Below, piece by piece: positions 16,716 to 25,904 of a stretch of DNA of 64,000 bases. Below the pieces are notes generated by a model. That model worked only from the letters and a program-made list of their open reading frames with translations. It was not told the origin of the DNA and ran no database searches. The DNA is taken from NCBI RefSeq assembly GCF_013761175.1, contig NZ_JACDUR010000009.1:248001-312000 (forward strand), given 5' to 3'. The translations under genes and the position numbers were made by a program. The stretch is from Nonomuraea soli (lineage in GTDB: Bacteria; Actinomycetota; Actinomycetes; Streptosporangiales; Streptosporangiaceae). Within the stretch, counting starts at the first letter, position 1, and each line of letters begins with the position of its first letter.

Positions 16716-17756
16716 TCATCTGATCCGCTTCAGGGCCGCCTCGACTCCCGGCACGTCCTCGAACAGCTCCAGCGAGCCGTCGGGCTCCCACACCCCGGCG
16801 ACCCTGCCCTGGTAGATCACGACGGGCGAGATCCAGCCGGCGGCCCTGCTGACCTTGGCCTTGACCTCGGCGGGGATGAGCGCCGTGAGGTCGCGGGGCG
16901 CGCCGAGGATGTACTGGTCGAAGCCCGGCAGCAGGTGCACGTCGGCCGACGGCCGGGTGGCGGCGAGGTCGTCGAGGGTGGAGGTCAGCGCCAGCAGGCT
17001 CTGCCCTTCGACATCGACCTCGGTGAGCTCCGGCCGCAGCGCGGCGAACCAGCCCTTGAGCACGGCCTTGCGTGAGACGCCGCCGAAGAGCCACTTGTCG
17101 AAGATCTCGGGCGAGGCCGGGCCGTGGGCGCCGAGGAAGGCGCGGGCCACGCGCACGCCCGCCTCCTCGTAGGAGGGCAGCGCCCAGTCTTTCAGCCAGG
17201 TGTGCGGCGAGGTGAAGGTGACCTTGCCGTCGCGCGGCGGCCCGTAGCAGAGCTCGCCCAGCCGGGCCAGCGGCTTGAGCAACGCTCCCCAGCCGGAGGT
17301 CAGCGCCTCACGAAGGTGCTGGTCGCCGGTCACCTCGACCACGGCGTCGACGAGTTCGTCGCGGGTGAGCACGCTGTCGCGCAACGCCTGCGGCACCGCC
17401 TCGATGATCGCCTCGATCTCCTTGGCGGTCACGCCGTGACCGCGCTGCCAGGCGCCCTTCTCCCACGAGCGCAGGGTCGCCAGGGCCGCGCAGTAGTCGG
17501 CCAGTTCGTCGGCGGCCACCAGGTGGAGGGTGCCGCGCATGACCCAGGTCTTGACCAGGGTGCGCCGCTCCCACAGCAGGGGGTCGACATCGGGGTCGGC
17601 ACCGCGCACGGCGATGGCGAGCCTGGCGGAGGACGCCACCTGGGTCTGCACGCCGCACAACCGGCGGACGACGGCCAGGGCGTCGGGCGCGTCGGCGCCG
17701 GCAACGAACTGACGGCGCAACCGCCACGACAGGACTTGGGGCCAGGTGAGCTGCAT
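16716..17756 (-). CDS. AlkZ-like winged-helix DNA glycosylase-family protein (HTH_42)
   Basis: 346 aa. This is a winged-helix (HTH_42) protein of the AlkZ/YcaQ superfamily. Residues 35-40 read GVQTQV, giving a QxQ motif at Gln37 and Gln39. As I recall, the same positions are catalytic in Streptomyces AlkZ, which excises bulky N7-alkylguanine and interstrand crosslinks; the YcaQ branch has QxD instead. The rest (TWVMRGTLHLVAADE, LLPGFDQYILG) matches the superfamily. It may repair alkylated DNA; there is no genotoxin cluster nearby. A GC hairpin separates it from the peptide-importer operon upstream. Confidence 0.82.
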   Translation of the reverse strand: MQLTWPQVLSWRLRRQFVAGADAPDALAVVRRLCGVQTQVASSARLAIAVRGADPDVDPLLWERRTLVKTWVMRGTLHLVAADELADYCAALATLRSWEKGAWQRGHGVTAKEIEAIIEAVPQALRDSVLTRDELVDAVVEVTGDQHLREALTSGWGALLKPLARLGELCYGPPRDGKVTFTSPHTWLKDWALPSYEEAGVRVARAFLGAHGPASPEIFDKWLFGGVSRKAVLKGWFAALRPELTEVDVEGQSLLALTSTLDDLAATRPSADVHLLPGFDQYILGAPRDLTALIPAEVKAKVSRAAGWISPVVIYQGRVAGVWEPDGSLELFEDVPGVEAALKRIR

Positions 17757-17773
17757 AGCCCATCAATAGCAGA

Positions 17774-17799
17774 GCGCCCCGACAGCTCCGCCGGGGCGC
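17774..17799. terminator. Intrinsic terminator-like hairpin
   Basis: GCGCCCCG pairs perfectly with CGGGGCGC around a 10-base loop. It lies between the stop of the peptide-binding protein gene and the start of the AlkZ-like gene, both on the minus strand. No U-tract follows, as is common in high-GC actinobacteria. Confidence 0.65.
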
Positions 17800-17813
17800 C
17801 CCACATCAGCCGA

Positions 17814-19523
17814 TCAGCCGGTGAAGCCGATGTCCTGGTACTTCAGGTCGTAGAAGCCGCGTGCCCCGATGTTGGCCAGGGTCTCCTTGACCGCGATGTT
17901 CTGCGGGCGCTGGTAGAGGGTGATCACGTTGACCGCCTCCCAGATCAGCTTGTCGGCGTTGTTGGTCGCCGTGCGGGCGGCCGCCACGTCGAGCTCGGCG
18001 GTCGCCTTCTTCATGGCCGCGTCGATCTCCGGCGAGCCGATGCGGCCCAGGTTGGCGTTCCACTGCTTGGTGCCGCCGGAGTCGGTCGTGGCGTTGGCGT
18101 AGATGCCGTAGCCGGAGGAGACCGGGTACGGCGTGCCGATGTAGGAGAACGCCGTCATGTCGTAGTTGCCGGGAATGATGTACTTCGTGAAGAAGTCGTC
18201 GCTGGGCACCGCCTGCAGGGTGACCTTCACCCCGATCTGGCCGAGCATGTTCTGCAGCAGCTCGCCCTCCGACTTGGTCAGCTGCAGGCCCGACGGCATG
18301 ACGAAGCGCAGGTTGAGTTCCTTGCCGTCCTTCATCCTGGTCTGGCCGTTGAGCTTCCACCCCGCGGTGTCCAGGGCCTGGCCCGCCTTGGCGGCGTCGT
18401 AGACGCCCAGCGGCCCGGCGTTGTCCTGGTAGCCCTCCTGGGTGTTCATGAAGAAGTGGTTGTTCAGCAGGGTGATCGGCCAGTCCAGGCCCTGCAGGTC
18501 GGACTGGGCGATGGCCTGGCGGTTGATGCCCATCGCGACCGCCTGGCGCACGTTCGGGTCGGAGAGCATGGGCGACTCCCCGTTGATGGTGATGTGGCGG
18601 AAGTCGGGGCCGGCCGCCTGCCGTACCAGCGCGCCCTGCGTGCCCTTGGCCCGCGCGTAGTCGGGCGCGGACGGGCCGACGTCGAAGGTGTCGATCTCGC
18701 CGTTGGTGAAGGCCCCGACCAGCGAGTCGCTCTCCATCGTCGGGAAGATGATGGTGTCGAGCTTGGCCTTGTCGCCCCACCAGGTGTCGTCACGGGTGAT
18801 CGTGATCGTCTTGGCGGTCTTGTCGAACGAGCCGAACTTGAACGGTCCGGCGGTGACCGGGATCTTGCTCAGCCACTCGTTGTTGAAGGAGTCCGGCGAG
18901 GCGTTGGTCGCCTTCGGGTACAGCGGCGAGAACAACGACTGCCAGTCACCGAAGTTCTGCTTGAAGGTGAGGACGACCTCGAACTGGTCCTTGCCCTGCG
19001 CCACGCTCTCGATGTCCTGGTAGCCGGTGGTGCTGGCGACCTTGAAGTCGGCGTTGCTCGCGTTCAGCGCCTTCCACTGGGCCTGGTAGTCCTCCCAGGT
19101 GATGGGGTCGCCGTTGGACCACTTGGCCTTCGGGTTCAGGGTGAGCGTGACGACCTGCTTGGGGTCGCTCGCGGTCACCTTCCCGTCGGTCAGGTAGTCG
19201 GTGTTGGGCGAGATCGCGGCCTTCTCGTCGGAACGGAAGGGCTGCGGCATCAGGCCGTCGATGACCTTCTTGACCATGGCCAGGTTGCCGTCGACGTGGT
19301 TCATGTTCCACTGGGTCGGGAACTCGTTGAGTCCCCAGCGCAGGGTGCCGCCGTCCTTGACCTGGTCGCGGGCGACGGGGTTGATGTCGAAGGCCTTGGT
19401 CGCCTCGGCGGATCCGCCGCCGCCCGCGTTCCCCCCGCCGCTGCCTCCACTGCCGCCGCTACCGCCGCCGCAGCCCGCCAGGGCCAGCGACCCGGCCACG
19501 GCGAGGACCAGGAGCTTTCTCAC
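17814..19523 (-). CDS. Peptide-type ABC transporter substrate-binding lipoprotein
   Basis: 569 aa from a GTG at 19523. The signal peptide ends with the lipobox LAGC (Cys18), followed by a flexible Gly/Ser linker. The mature part is a family 5 (DppA/OppA) solute-binding protein, seen in PVARDQVKDGGTLRWGLNEF and PNVRQAVAMGINRQAIA. It delivers peptides, nickel or other cargo to the two permeases encoded upstream. It is the last gene of a four-gene operon, and its start overlaps the ATPase stop (GTGA). A hairpin follows. The cargo cannot be read from the sequence. Confidence 0.93.
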   Translation of the reverse strand: MRKLLVLAVAGSLALAGCGGGSGGSGGSGGGNAGGGGSAEATKAFDINPVARDQVKDGGTLRWGLNEFPTQWNMNHVDGNLAMVKKVIDGLMPQPFRSDEKAAISPNTDYLTDGKVTASDPKQVVTLTLNPKAKWSNGDPITWEDYQAQWKALNASNADFKVASTTGYQDIESVAQGKDQFEVVLTFKQNFGDWQSLFSPLYPKATNASPDSFNNEWLSKIPVTAGPFKFGSFDKTAKTITITRDDTWWGDKAKLDTIIFPTMESDSLVGAFTNGEIDTFDVGPSAPDYARAKGTQGALVRQAAGPDFRHITINGESPMLSDPNVRQAVAMGINRQAIAQSDLQGLDWPITLLNNHFFMNTQEGYQDNAGPLGVYDAAKAGQALDTAGWKLNGQTRMKDGKELNLRFVMPSGLQLTKSEGELLQNMLGQIGVKVTLQAVPSDDFFTKYIIPGNYDMTAFSYIGTPYPVSSGYGIYANATTDSGGTKQWNANLGRIGSPEIDAAMKKATAELDVAAARTATNNADKLIWEAVNVITLYQRPQNIAVKETLANIGARGFYDLKYQDIGFTG

Positions 19524-21580
19524 AATTCCTCAGCTTTCTCGGCGTAGTGGCATGCCACGCCATGATCGGTGTCGAGCTGCCGGACGCCCGGTTCGTCCTC
19601 GACGCACCGCGAGCGCTCGGATTCGGAAAGGGTCTTGAACAGGGGGCAGCGGGTGCGGAAACGGCATCCCGACGGCGGGTTGGCCGGGCTGGGCAGGTCG
19701 CCCTCCAGCAGCACCCGCGACCTGGAACGTTCCTTCACGGGGTCGGGCAGCGGGATCGCCGACAGCAGCGCCCTGGTGTACGGGTGCAGCGGCCGGTCGT
19801 AGACCTGGTCCACCTGGCCGATCTCGGCGACCCTGCCCAGGTACATGACCGCGACCCGGTCGGCCAGGTGCCGCACCACCGCCAGGTCGTGCGCCACGAA
19901 CAGGTACGACAGCGACAGCCTGCGCTTGAGCTCGTCGAGCAGGTTGATCACACCCGCCTGGATCGACACGTCGAGGGCCGAGACCGGCTCGTCCAGCAGC
20001 ACCAGCCTGGGCTCCAGCGTGAGCGCCCGGGCGATGCCGATGCGCTGGCGCTGACCGCCGGAGAAGTCCTGCGGGTAGCGCGCGGCGTAGCTGGTGTCGA
20101 GGCCGACCAGGTCGAGCAGCTGGTTGATGCGCGGCCGCACGTCCTTGACCCCGTGCGTGCGCAGCGGCTCGGCCAGGATGTCGTAGACCGTCATGCGCGG
20201 ATCGAGCGAGGCCAGCGGGTCCTGGAAGACCACCTGCATGTCACGCCGCACGGCGAAGCGGTCCCTGGACGACAGCTTGGCCACCTCGCGGCCCAGCACG
20301 TTGACCGAGCCGCCCATGGGCTGCGAGAGCTGAAGGATCTCCATCAGCGCGGTCGTCTTGCCGCAGCCCGACTCGCCCACCAGCCCGAGCGTCTCGCCCT
20401 CGCGGATGGTGAAGCTGATGCCGTCGACGGCGAAGACCGTGCCCACCCTCCGCTTGAACACCGCGCCCTTCATCAGCGGGTAGTGCTTCTTGAGGTCGTC
20501 GACGGCCAGCACCGGCTGCCGCGTGCGCGGCTCGCCGGGGGCCTGCTCGTCCTCGGCCTGCTTGGCGTGCTTGCCCTGCGAGATCGCGTAGACCTGGGCG
20601 GGGGTCAGCTGCTTGGCGGCGATCTCGGAGGCGCGGATGCAGGCGGCCCGGTGGTCGTCGCCGTCGACCGCCTCCAGCGGCGGCTCGACCTCATGGCAGG
20701 CGTCGATCACCATCGGGCAGCGCGGCGCGAACGGGCAGCCGGGCGGCAGGTTCGCCGGCGAGGGCGGATTGCCCTCGATCGGCACCAGCGGCTGCTTGTC
20801 CCCCATGTCGAGCCTGGGGATGGAGCCCAGCAGGCCCATGGTGTACGGCATGCGCATGCGGTAGTAGATGTCGTCGGTCGACCCCACCTCGACCGGCCGC
20901 CCCGCGTACATGACCAGCACCCGGTCGGCCATGCCCGCGACCACGCCCAGGTCGTGGGTGATCATCACGATCGCCGCGCCGGTCTCCTTCTGCGCCTTCT
21001 TCAGCACGTCGAGGACCTGCGCCTGGATGGTCACGTCCAGGGCGGTCGTGGGCTCGTCGCAGATGATGACGTCGGGGTCGTTGGCGATCGCCATCGCGAT
21101 CACCGCGCGCTGGCGCATGCCGCCGGAGAACTCGTGCGGGAACTGCCTGGCCCGCGCGCCCGGATTGGGGATCCCCACCAGGTCGAGCAGCTCGACCGCC
21201 CGGACGTCCGCGGACTCCTTGGAGACCTTCTGGTGCAGCCTGACGGCCTCGGCGATCTGGTCGCCGACCCGGTAGACGGGGGTGAGCGCCGACAGCGGGT
21301 CCTGGAAGACCATGGAGATGGTCTTGCCGCGGAAGTCGGTGAGGACCTTCTCCTTGGCGCCGAGGATCTCGGTGCCGTGCAGCCTGACGGAGCCCTCGAC
21401 CGTGGCGTACTGCGGCAGCAGGCCCATGGCCGCCAGGGAGGTGACCGACTTGCCCGAGCCGGACTCCCCCACGATGCCCAGCACCTCGCCCGGCCGTACC
21501 TCGTAGGAGACGCCGCGGACCGCGTGCACGTCGCCGAAGCGCACGTTCAGGTCGGTGACCTGCAGAACCGGGTCCGTCAT
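19520..21580 (-). CDS. Fused double ATPase (DppD-DppF type) of peptide ABC importer
   Basis: 686 aa from the ATG at 21580, which overlaps the dppC-like stop. There are two complete nucleotide-binding domains. The first has Walker A GESGSGKS (38-45), signature FSGGMRQR (151-158), Walker B VIICDEPT and a C-terminal oligopeptide-type GCPFAPRCPM segment. The second has Walker A GESGCGKT (402-409), FSGGQRQR, LVLLDEPVSALD and GCRFRTRCPLF. A linker near residues 320-355 joins them. Peptide importers usually encode DppD and DppF separately, so this is a fused heterodimer. It energises uptake by the adjacent permeases. Confidence 0.94.
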   Translation of the reverse strand: MTDPVLQVTDLNVRFGDVHAVRGVSYEVRPGEVLGIVGESGSGKSVTSLAAMGLLPQYATVEGSVRLHGTEILGAKEKVLTDFRGKTISMVFQDPLSALTPVYRVGDQIAEAVRLHQKVSKESADVRAVELLDLVGIPNPGARARQFPHEFSGGMRQRAVIAMAIANDPDVIICDEPTTALDVTIQAQVLDVLKKAQKETGAAIVMITHDLGVVAGMADRVLVMYAGRPVEVGSTDDIYYRMRMPYTMGLLGSIPRLDMGDKQPLVPIEGNPPSPANLPPGCPFAPRCPMVIDACHEVEPPLEAVDGDDHRAACIRASEIAAKQLTPAQVYAISQGKHAKQAEDEQAPGEPRTRQPVLAVDDLKKHYPLMKGAVFKRRVGTVFAVDGISFTIREGETLGLVGESGCGKTTALMEILQLSQPMGGSVNVLGREVAKLSSRDRFAVRRDMQVVFQDPLASLDPRMTVYDILAEPLRTHGVKDVRPRINQLLDLVGLDTSYAARYPQDFSGGQRQRIGIARALTLEPRLVLLDEPVSALDVSIQAGVINLLDELKRRLSLSYLFVAHDLAVVRHLADRVAVMYLGRVAEIGQVDQVYDRPLHPYTRALLSAIPLPDPVKERSRSRVLLEGDLPSPANPPSGCRFRTRCPLFKTLSESERSRCVEDEPGVRQLDTDHGVACHYAEKAEEL

Positions 21581-22476
21581 GCACGTCTCCGTGAGGTGGG
21601 ATCGAAGGCGTCGCGCAGCGAGTCGCCGATGAGGTTGACCGCGAGCACGAGCACCACGAGCACCGCGGCGCCGAACCAGAACGTCCAGGGGGCGTAGGTG
21701 GCGGTCTTGGCGCCGTCGGCGATGAGGCTGCCCAGCGAGACGTCGGGCGGCTGGATGCCGAAGCCGAAGTAGGACAGCGTGGTCTCCGACAGGATGGCGG
21801 CGCCCACGTTGAGCGTGGCGTCCACGATCAGCAGCGACGACATGTTCGGGATGATGTGCCGGAAGATGATCTTCGAGCTGGACACGCCCATGAACTCGGC
21901 CGCGCGGATGAACTCGCGCTCCTTCAGCGAGACGGTCATGCCGCGGATGATCCGCGAGGTGATCATCCACATGAACAGCGCCAGCATGACCACGAACAGC
22001 ACCCAGGCGCCGTCGGCGAACAGCGGCGACATGATCGCCAGGATCAGGAAGCTCGGCAGCACCAGCAGCAGGCTGACGATCCACATGAGGATCCGGTCGG
22101 TCCAGCCCAGGAAGTAGCCGGCGAAGGCGCCGACGACCGCCGCGATGGCCGTGCTGATCACGCCGACGAGCAGGCCGACGATGAGCGACTTCTGCATGCC
22201 GCGCAGGGTGATGGCGTAGACGTCGGCGCCGGTCTGGGTGGTGCCCCACCAGTGGGTGCCCGACGGCGGCTGCAGGAAGGCGTTGAAGTCCTTGTCGGTG
22301 TAGGACCAGTGGCCCAGCAGCGGGCCGAAGAAGGCCAGCACGAACATCAGGGCCAGCAGCACGAAGCCGATCTGGCCCTGGCGCATGCGGAAGAAGCGCT
22401 GAGCCACCACGCGCAGCCGGGAGGGCGCCTTGGGCGACTCGGCCAGTTCGGCCATCTCCTCCTCTGCGATGCTCAT
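21577..22476 (-). CDS. Peptide ABC transporter permease (DppC type)
   Basis: 299 aa. A short acidic N-terminus precedes the first membrane segment, and five more follow the large extracellular loop (HWWGTTQTGADVYAITLRG). The EAA-type loop reads REFIRAAEFMGVSSSKIIFR, and the end SLRDAFDPTSRRR is typical of DppC. It is the second permease of the importer. Start and stop overlap neighbours by four bases each. Confidence 0.94.
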   Translation of the reverse strand: MSIAEEEMAELAESPKAPSRLRVVAQRFFRMRQGQIGFVLLALMFVLAFFGPLLGHWSYTDKDFNAFLQPPSGTHWWGTTQTGADVYAITLRGMQKSLIVGLLVGVISTAIAAVVGAFAGYFLGWTDRILMWIVSLLLVLPSFLILAIMSPLFADGAWVLFVVMLALFMWMITSRIIRGMTVSLKEREFIRAAEFMGVSSSKIIFRHIIPNMSSLLIVDATLNVGAAILSETTLSYFGFGIQPPDVSLGSLIADGAKTATYAPWTFWFGAAVLVVLVLAVNLIGDSLRDAFDPTSRRRA

Positions 22477-23456
22477 GAGACCCTCACTCTCGGGTCCAGG
22501 GCCGCGGTCAGCAGATCCGACAGCAGCGAGGCGAACAGCACCGACAGAGCGGTCAGGAAGGCGATGGCGGCGACGGTGTTGACGTCGTTGGTGTTGATGG
22601 AGTTGATCAGCTGCTCGCCCAGGCCGTGCCAGCCGAAGATCTTCTCCGTGATCGTCGCGCCGACCAGCAGGGAACCGAAGGTGAAGGCGAAATAGGTGGC
22701 CGCGGGGATCAGCGCCGTGCGCAGGGCGTGCTTGGTCAGCGCCGCACGCCTGGTCATGCCCTTGGCGACGGCGGTGCGGATGAAGTCGGCTCCGAGCACG
22801 TCGAGCATCATGTTGCGCTGGTAACGGCTGAAGACCGCGATCAGCGGCAGCGCCAGCGACAACGTCGGCAGGATCAGGTGCTGGATCCGGTCGAGCAGGG
22901 AGGCGAAGAAGCCGCCCTCGAACCCCGCGGAGTACTCACCGCTGACGTAGACGATCTGGGTGCCGACCACCCCGTTGAACCACACGCCCAGCAGGATCAG
23001 CACGTTGGCCAGCACGAACACCGGGATCGACAGGATGAAGAACGACCCCATCGTCGACAGGCGGTCGAACCAGCCGTACTGCTTGACCGCCGCGTAGGCT
23101 CCGACGGCGACGCCCAGGAAGCTGCCGAAGAACAGCCCGATGATGATGAGGCGGAAGGTGACGCCGGCCCGGCGCTTGAGGTCCTCGTTGACCGACTCGC
23201 CCTGCCAGGTCTTGCCGAAGTCGCCGTGGATCACGCCGCTCGCCCAGGTGACGTAGCGCTCCATCAGCGGCGTCTTGTTGTTCAGGTTGAGCTCGTCGAG
23301 CCGGGCGTCGATCACCGCGGGCGGCAGCGGGGGGTTACGGCCCTGGTAGTTGGCGCGCGGATCGAGTGCGCTGGCGGCCAGCATGTACGCCAGACTCGTC
23401 GCGACGACAGTCAGCACGAGATAGTTGACCAGCCGACGAATCAGGAACCCCGCCAT
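22473..23456 (-). CDS. Peptide ABC transporter permease (DppB type)
   Basis: 327 aa from the ATG at 23456. GGAGG lies four bases upstream; a GTG one codon earlier would crowd it. The N-terminal segment LIRRLVNYLVLTVVATSLAY and six membrane spans, with the loop DFIRTAVAKGMTRRAALTKH, define a DppB/OppB permease. It is the first gene of the importer operon. Upstream, the 73-bp gap to the AAA+ gene must hold the promoter, but no convincing -35/-10 pair was found. Confidence 0.93.
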   Translation of the reverse strand: MAGFLIRRLVNYLVLTVVATSLAYMLAASALDPRANYQGRNPPLPPAVIDARLDELNLNNKTPLMERYVTWASGVIHGDFGKTWQGESVNEDLKRRAGVTFRLIIIGLFFGSFLGVAVGAYAAVKQYGWFDRLSTMGSFFILSIPVFVLANVLILLGVWFNGVVGTQIVYVSGEYSAGFEGGFFASLLDRIQHLILPTLSLALPLIAVFSRYQRNMMLDVLGADFIRTAVAKGMTRRAALTKHALRTALIPAATYFAFTFGSLLVGATITEKIFGWHGLGEQLINSINTNDVNTVAAIAFLTALSVLFASLLSDLLTAALDPRVRVS

Positions 23457-23532
23457 CACACCTCCGCTCAGTAGTCATAGTGCTACACCATGTAACCACT
23501 GGGCTATGACGGAGGTTCAAGGAGGGGTCTGC

Positions 23533-25854
23533 TTAACGTCCTGATAGTTCGTCGACGGCGGCCCGCACGTCCTGGCTGGTGATAGTGGTCAGCTGCGCCG
23601 CGCTCGCGGTGCCGCCGATCGCGGCCAGCCGTACGTCTCGCCTCATCGCGGCGCGCTCGAACAGGGAGCGGGCGAAGCGGCCGTTGCCCAGGCCGTCGAT
23701 CAGGCCCTCGGCGCAGATCATGCGGAAGACCTCGTCGAGGTCGGCGCGGGCCTCGTCGTCGAAGACGTCGCCCGACTGCTCGGCCAGCCTGACGGCGATG
23801 CGCGACAACTCGGCCGGCGCGTAGGACGGGAAGCGCACCCGCTGGTTGAAGCGGCTGGCCAGGCCGGGATTGGTCGACAGGAACGCGTCGGTCTCGCGCT
23901 CGTAGCCGGCCAGCACGATCACCAGCCGGTCGCGGTCGTCCTCGGCCCGCTTGAGCAGGGTCTGCACGGCTTCCGCCCCGAACGCGTCACCGCCCGCGTA
24001 GCCGGGGTTGACCAGGCTGTAGGCCTCGTCGATGAACAGCACGCCGCCCAGCGCCCGGTCGACGAGCTCGTTGGTCTTGATCGCGGTCGCGCCCAGGTGC
24101 TGGCCGACCAGGTCGGCGCGCTGCGCCTCGACCACGTCTGGCCTGGCCAGCAGGCCGAGCGCGGCGAAGATGCGGCCCAGGATGCGGGCGACGGTGGTCT
24201 TGCCGGTGCCCGGCGGGCCGACGAACACGAAGTGGCGCATCTGCGTCGGCGCGGGCAGGCCGCGCTCCTGGCGCATGCGGGCCACCTTCAGCTGGGCGGC
24301 GATGGCGTGCACCTGGCGCTTGACGGGTTCGAGTCCCGCCATCGAGTCGAGGTCGGCCAGCGCCTCCTCCAGGCTCGGCGTCGCCTGGTAGCCGCGGAAG
24401 CGGGCGGTCAGCTCGTTGAAGGCCTTGGTCACGTCGGCGACCGTGGTGGTCACCAGGTCCTCGGTGCTGGGAGTGCCGCCCGCGCCCACCACCCGCACGT
24501 CGCGGGCCTGCGCCGCCGCCTCGACCAGGCTGCGGGCGAAGCGCGCGTTGCCGAGCTCGTCGGTCAGCCCGCGGCGCTGCACGTCCTCGAAGAGGCCGAG
24601 CAGCGCGGGCCTGGCCTCGGGGGTCAGCCGGTCGCCCCTGCGCCCCTGGAGGAGCTCGGTGATCTCCAGCAGTTCGTGCGGCGCGTAGGAGGGGAACCTC
24701 ACCCGGGTCGCGAACCGGCTCGACAACCCCGGGTTGGAGCCCAGGAAGCCGGTCATCTCCTGTTCGTACCCGGCCAGGATGATGATGAGCCGCTCGCGGT
24801 CGTCCTCGGCACGCTTGAGCAGGGTCTGCACCGCCTCGGAGCCGAACCGGTCGGGCTGGCCGTCGGCGGAGTTGATGAGGGAGTATGCCTCGTCGATGAA
24901 CAGCACGCCGCCCAGCGCCCGGTCGACGAGCTCGTTGGTCTTGATCGCGGTGGCGCCCAGGAACTCCCCCACCAGGTCGGCGCGCTGCGCCTCGACCACG
25001 TAGGGGGTCTCCAGCAGGCCGAAGGCGTAGAAGATCTTGGCGACGGTGCGGGCGACGCTGGTCTTGCCGGTGCCGGGCGGCCCGACGAAGACGAAGTGCC
25101 GCATCGGCCGCTCGGCTGTGTATCCGGCCTCGGCCCGCAGCCGGGAGGCCTCGATGGAGGCGGCGATCGAGCGCACCTGCTCCTTGACAGGAGCCAGCCC
25201 GATCATCGCGTCGAGCTCGCCGAGGGCTTCCGCCACCGAGATGGGCGACGGCGCGGCGTTGCGGTCGGCGGGGACCTCGGGACGCCCGTCCCTGGCCCGC
25301 ACGCGCACCTGGTCCTCAGCGGTCATCTCCGCCTTGACCCGCCGGGCCACGACGAAGCGGTAGATCAGGACCGCGATCGCCACGCCGTAGCTGAGCGAGA
25401 TCGCGGCCATGCCCATGACCGGCATCAGCGCGGCCGCGGCCACCCCGGCGGGCACCAGCGCCATCAGCGTGGTCAGCCACGGGGGCACCCAGCCGATCAG
25501 GTGGGCGCCGACGGCCACCAGCACGCCGAGCAGGCTCAGCAGCATCAGCGGCCCCGGCGCCTGGGAGATCAGGACCACCGCGAAACCCCACGGCACCAGC
25601 ACCAGGACCGTGGCGGCCGCGCGCGGGAAGTTCAGAGTGAGGGCCAGGAAGCCCAGGACGATCGCCGCGGTGACGAACGTGCCCCACAACTCCCAGCCCA
25701 GCGCCGCGCCCAGGCCGACCGTGCCCACGAGCACCACGCCGAACAGCACCCTGCGCAGTGCCGGAGGAAGCCTGAAGTAACGCGCTCGCACCTGTTCGAA
25801 CAGTTCCCGCGCCGTCGCCCGCCCGGCTGCCCGAGTCCTGTCGGAGTCCCGCAT
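23533..25854 (-). CDS. Membrane-anchored tandem AAA+ ATPase (CbbX/SpoVK-like)
   Basis: 773 aa; the ATG at 25854 follows GGAGG with a short spacer. Residues about 35-170 hold roughly six membrane segments. Two CbbX-like AAA+ modules follow. The first has Walker A GPPGTGKT at 258-265 and DEAY at 321. The second has Walker A at 546-553 and DEAYSL near 609. Each carries a pore-like and sensor region (ADLVG, ATAIKTNELVDRALGGVLF). Related single-module proteins act as remodelling chaperones (CbbX, EccA of type VII secretion), so this one may remodel a membrane or cytosolic complex; the substrate is unknown. The two modules share long identical DNA (see repeats). Confidence 0.85.
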   Translation of the reverse strand: MRDSDRTRAAGRATARELFEQVRARYFRLPPALRRVLFGVVLVGTVGLGAALGWELWGTFVTAAIVLGFLALTLNFPRAAATVLVLVPWGFAVVLISQAPGPLMLLSLLGVLVAVGAHLIGWVPPWLTTLMALVPAGVAAAALMPVMGMAAISLSYGVAIAVLIYRFVVARRVKAEMTAEDQVRVRARDGRPEVPADRNAAPSPISVAEALGELDAMIGLAPVKEQVRSIAASIEASRLRAEAGYTAERPMRHFVFVGPPGTGKTSVARTVAKIFYAFGLLETPYVVEAQRADLVGEFLGATAIKTNELVDRALGGVLFIDEAYSLINSADGQPDRFGSEAVQTLLKRAEDDRERLIIILAGYEQEMTGFLGSNPGLSSRFATRVRFPSYAPHELLEITELLQGRRGDRLTPEARPALLGLFEDVQRRGLTDELGNARFARSLVEAAAQARDVRVVGAGGTPSTEDLVTTTVADVTKAFNELTARFRGYQATPSLEEALADLDSMAGLEPVKRQVHAIAAQLKVARMRQERGLPAPTQMRHFVFVGPPGTGKTTVARILGRIFAALGLLARPDVVEAQRADLVGQHLGATAIKTNELVDRALGGVLFIDEAYSLVNPGYAGGDAFGAEAVQTLLKRAEDDRDRLVIVLAGYERETDAFLSTNPGLASRFNQRVRFPSYAPAELSRIAVRLAEQSGDVFDDEARADLDEVFRMICAEGLIDGLGNGRFARSLFERAAMRRDVRLAAIGGTASAAQLTTITSQDVRAAVDELSGR
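24023..24087. repeat. Internal 65-bp identical repeat, copy in second AAA+ module
   Basis: A 65-base run here is identical to 24887-24951 in the same gene. It encodes the pore-loop to Walker B region (TNELVDRALGGVLFIDEA). Exact identity over a codon-degenerate stretch suggests recent gene conversion or strong constraint. Confidence 0.85.
24887..24951. repeat. Internal 65-bp identical repeat, copy in first AAA+ module
   Basis: This is the partner of 24023-24087. It encodes the equivalent region of the first AAA+ module, 864 bases away in the same orientation. Confidence 0.85.
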
Positions 25855-25904
25855 CCACGCCTCCCCGGTCCGCCCCCGGTTATACCGTAAGGCGTGCCGG
25901 CAAC

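Noticed and set aside
23461..23515. Inverted GTCATAG / CTATGAC arms upstream of the dppB-like gene
   Set aside because: The arms are 7 bp with a 23-base gap and flank the ribosome-binding region; too loose to call an operator or terminator.
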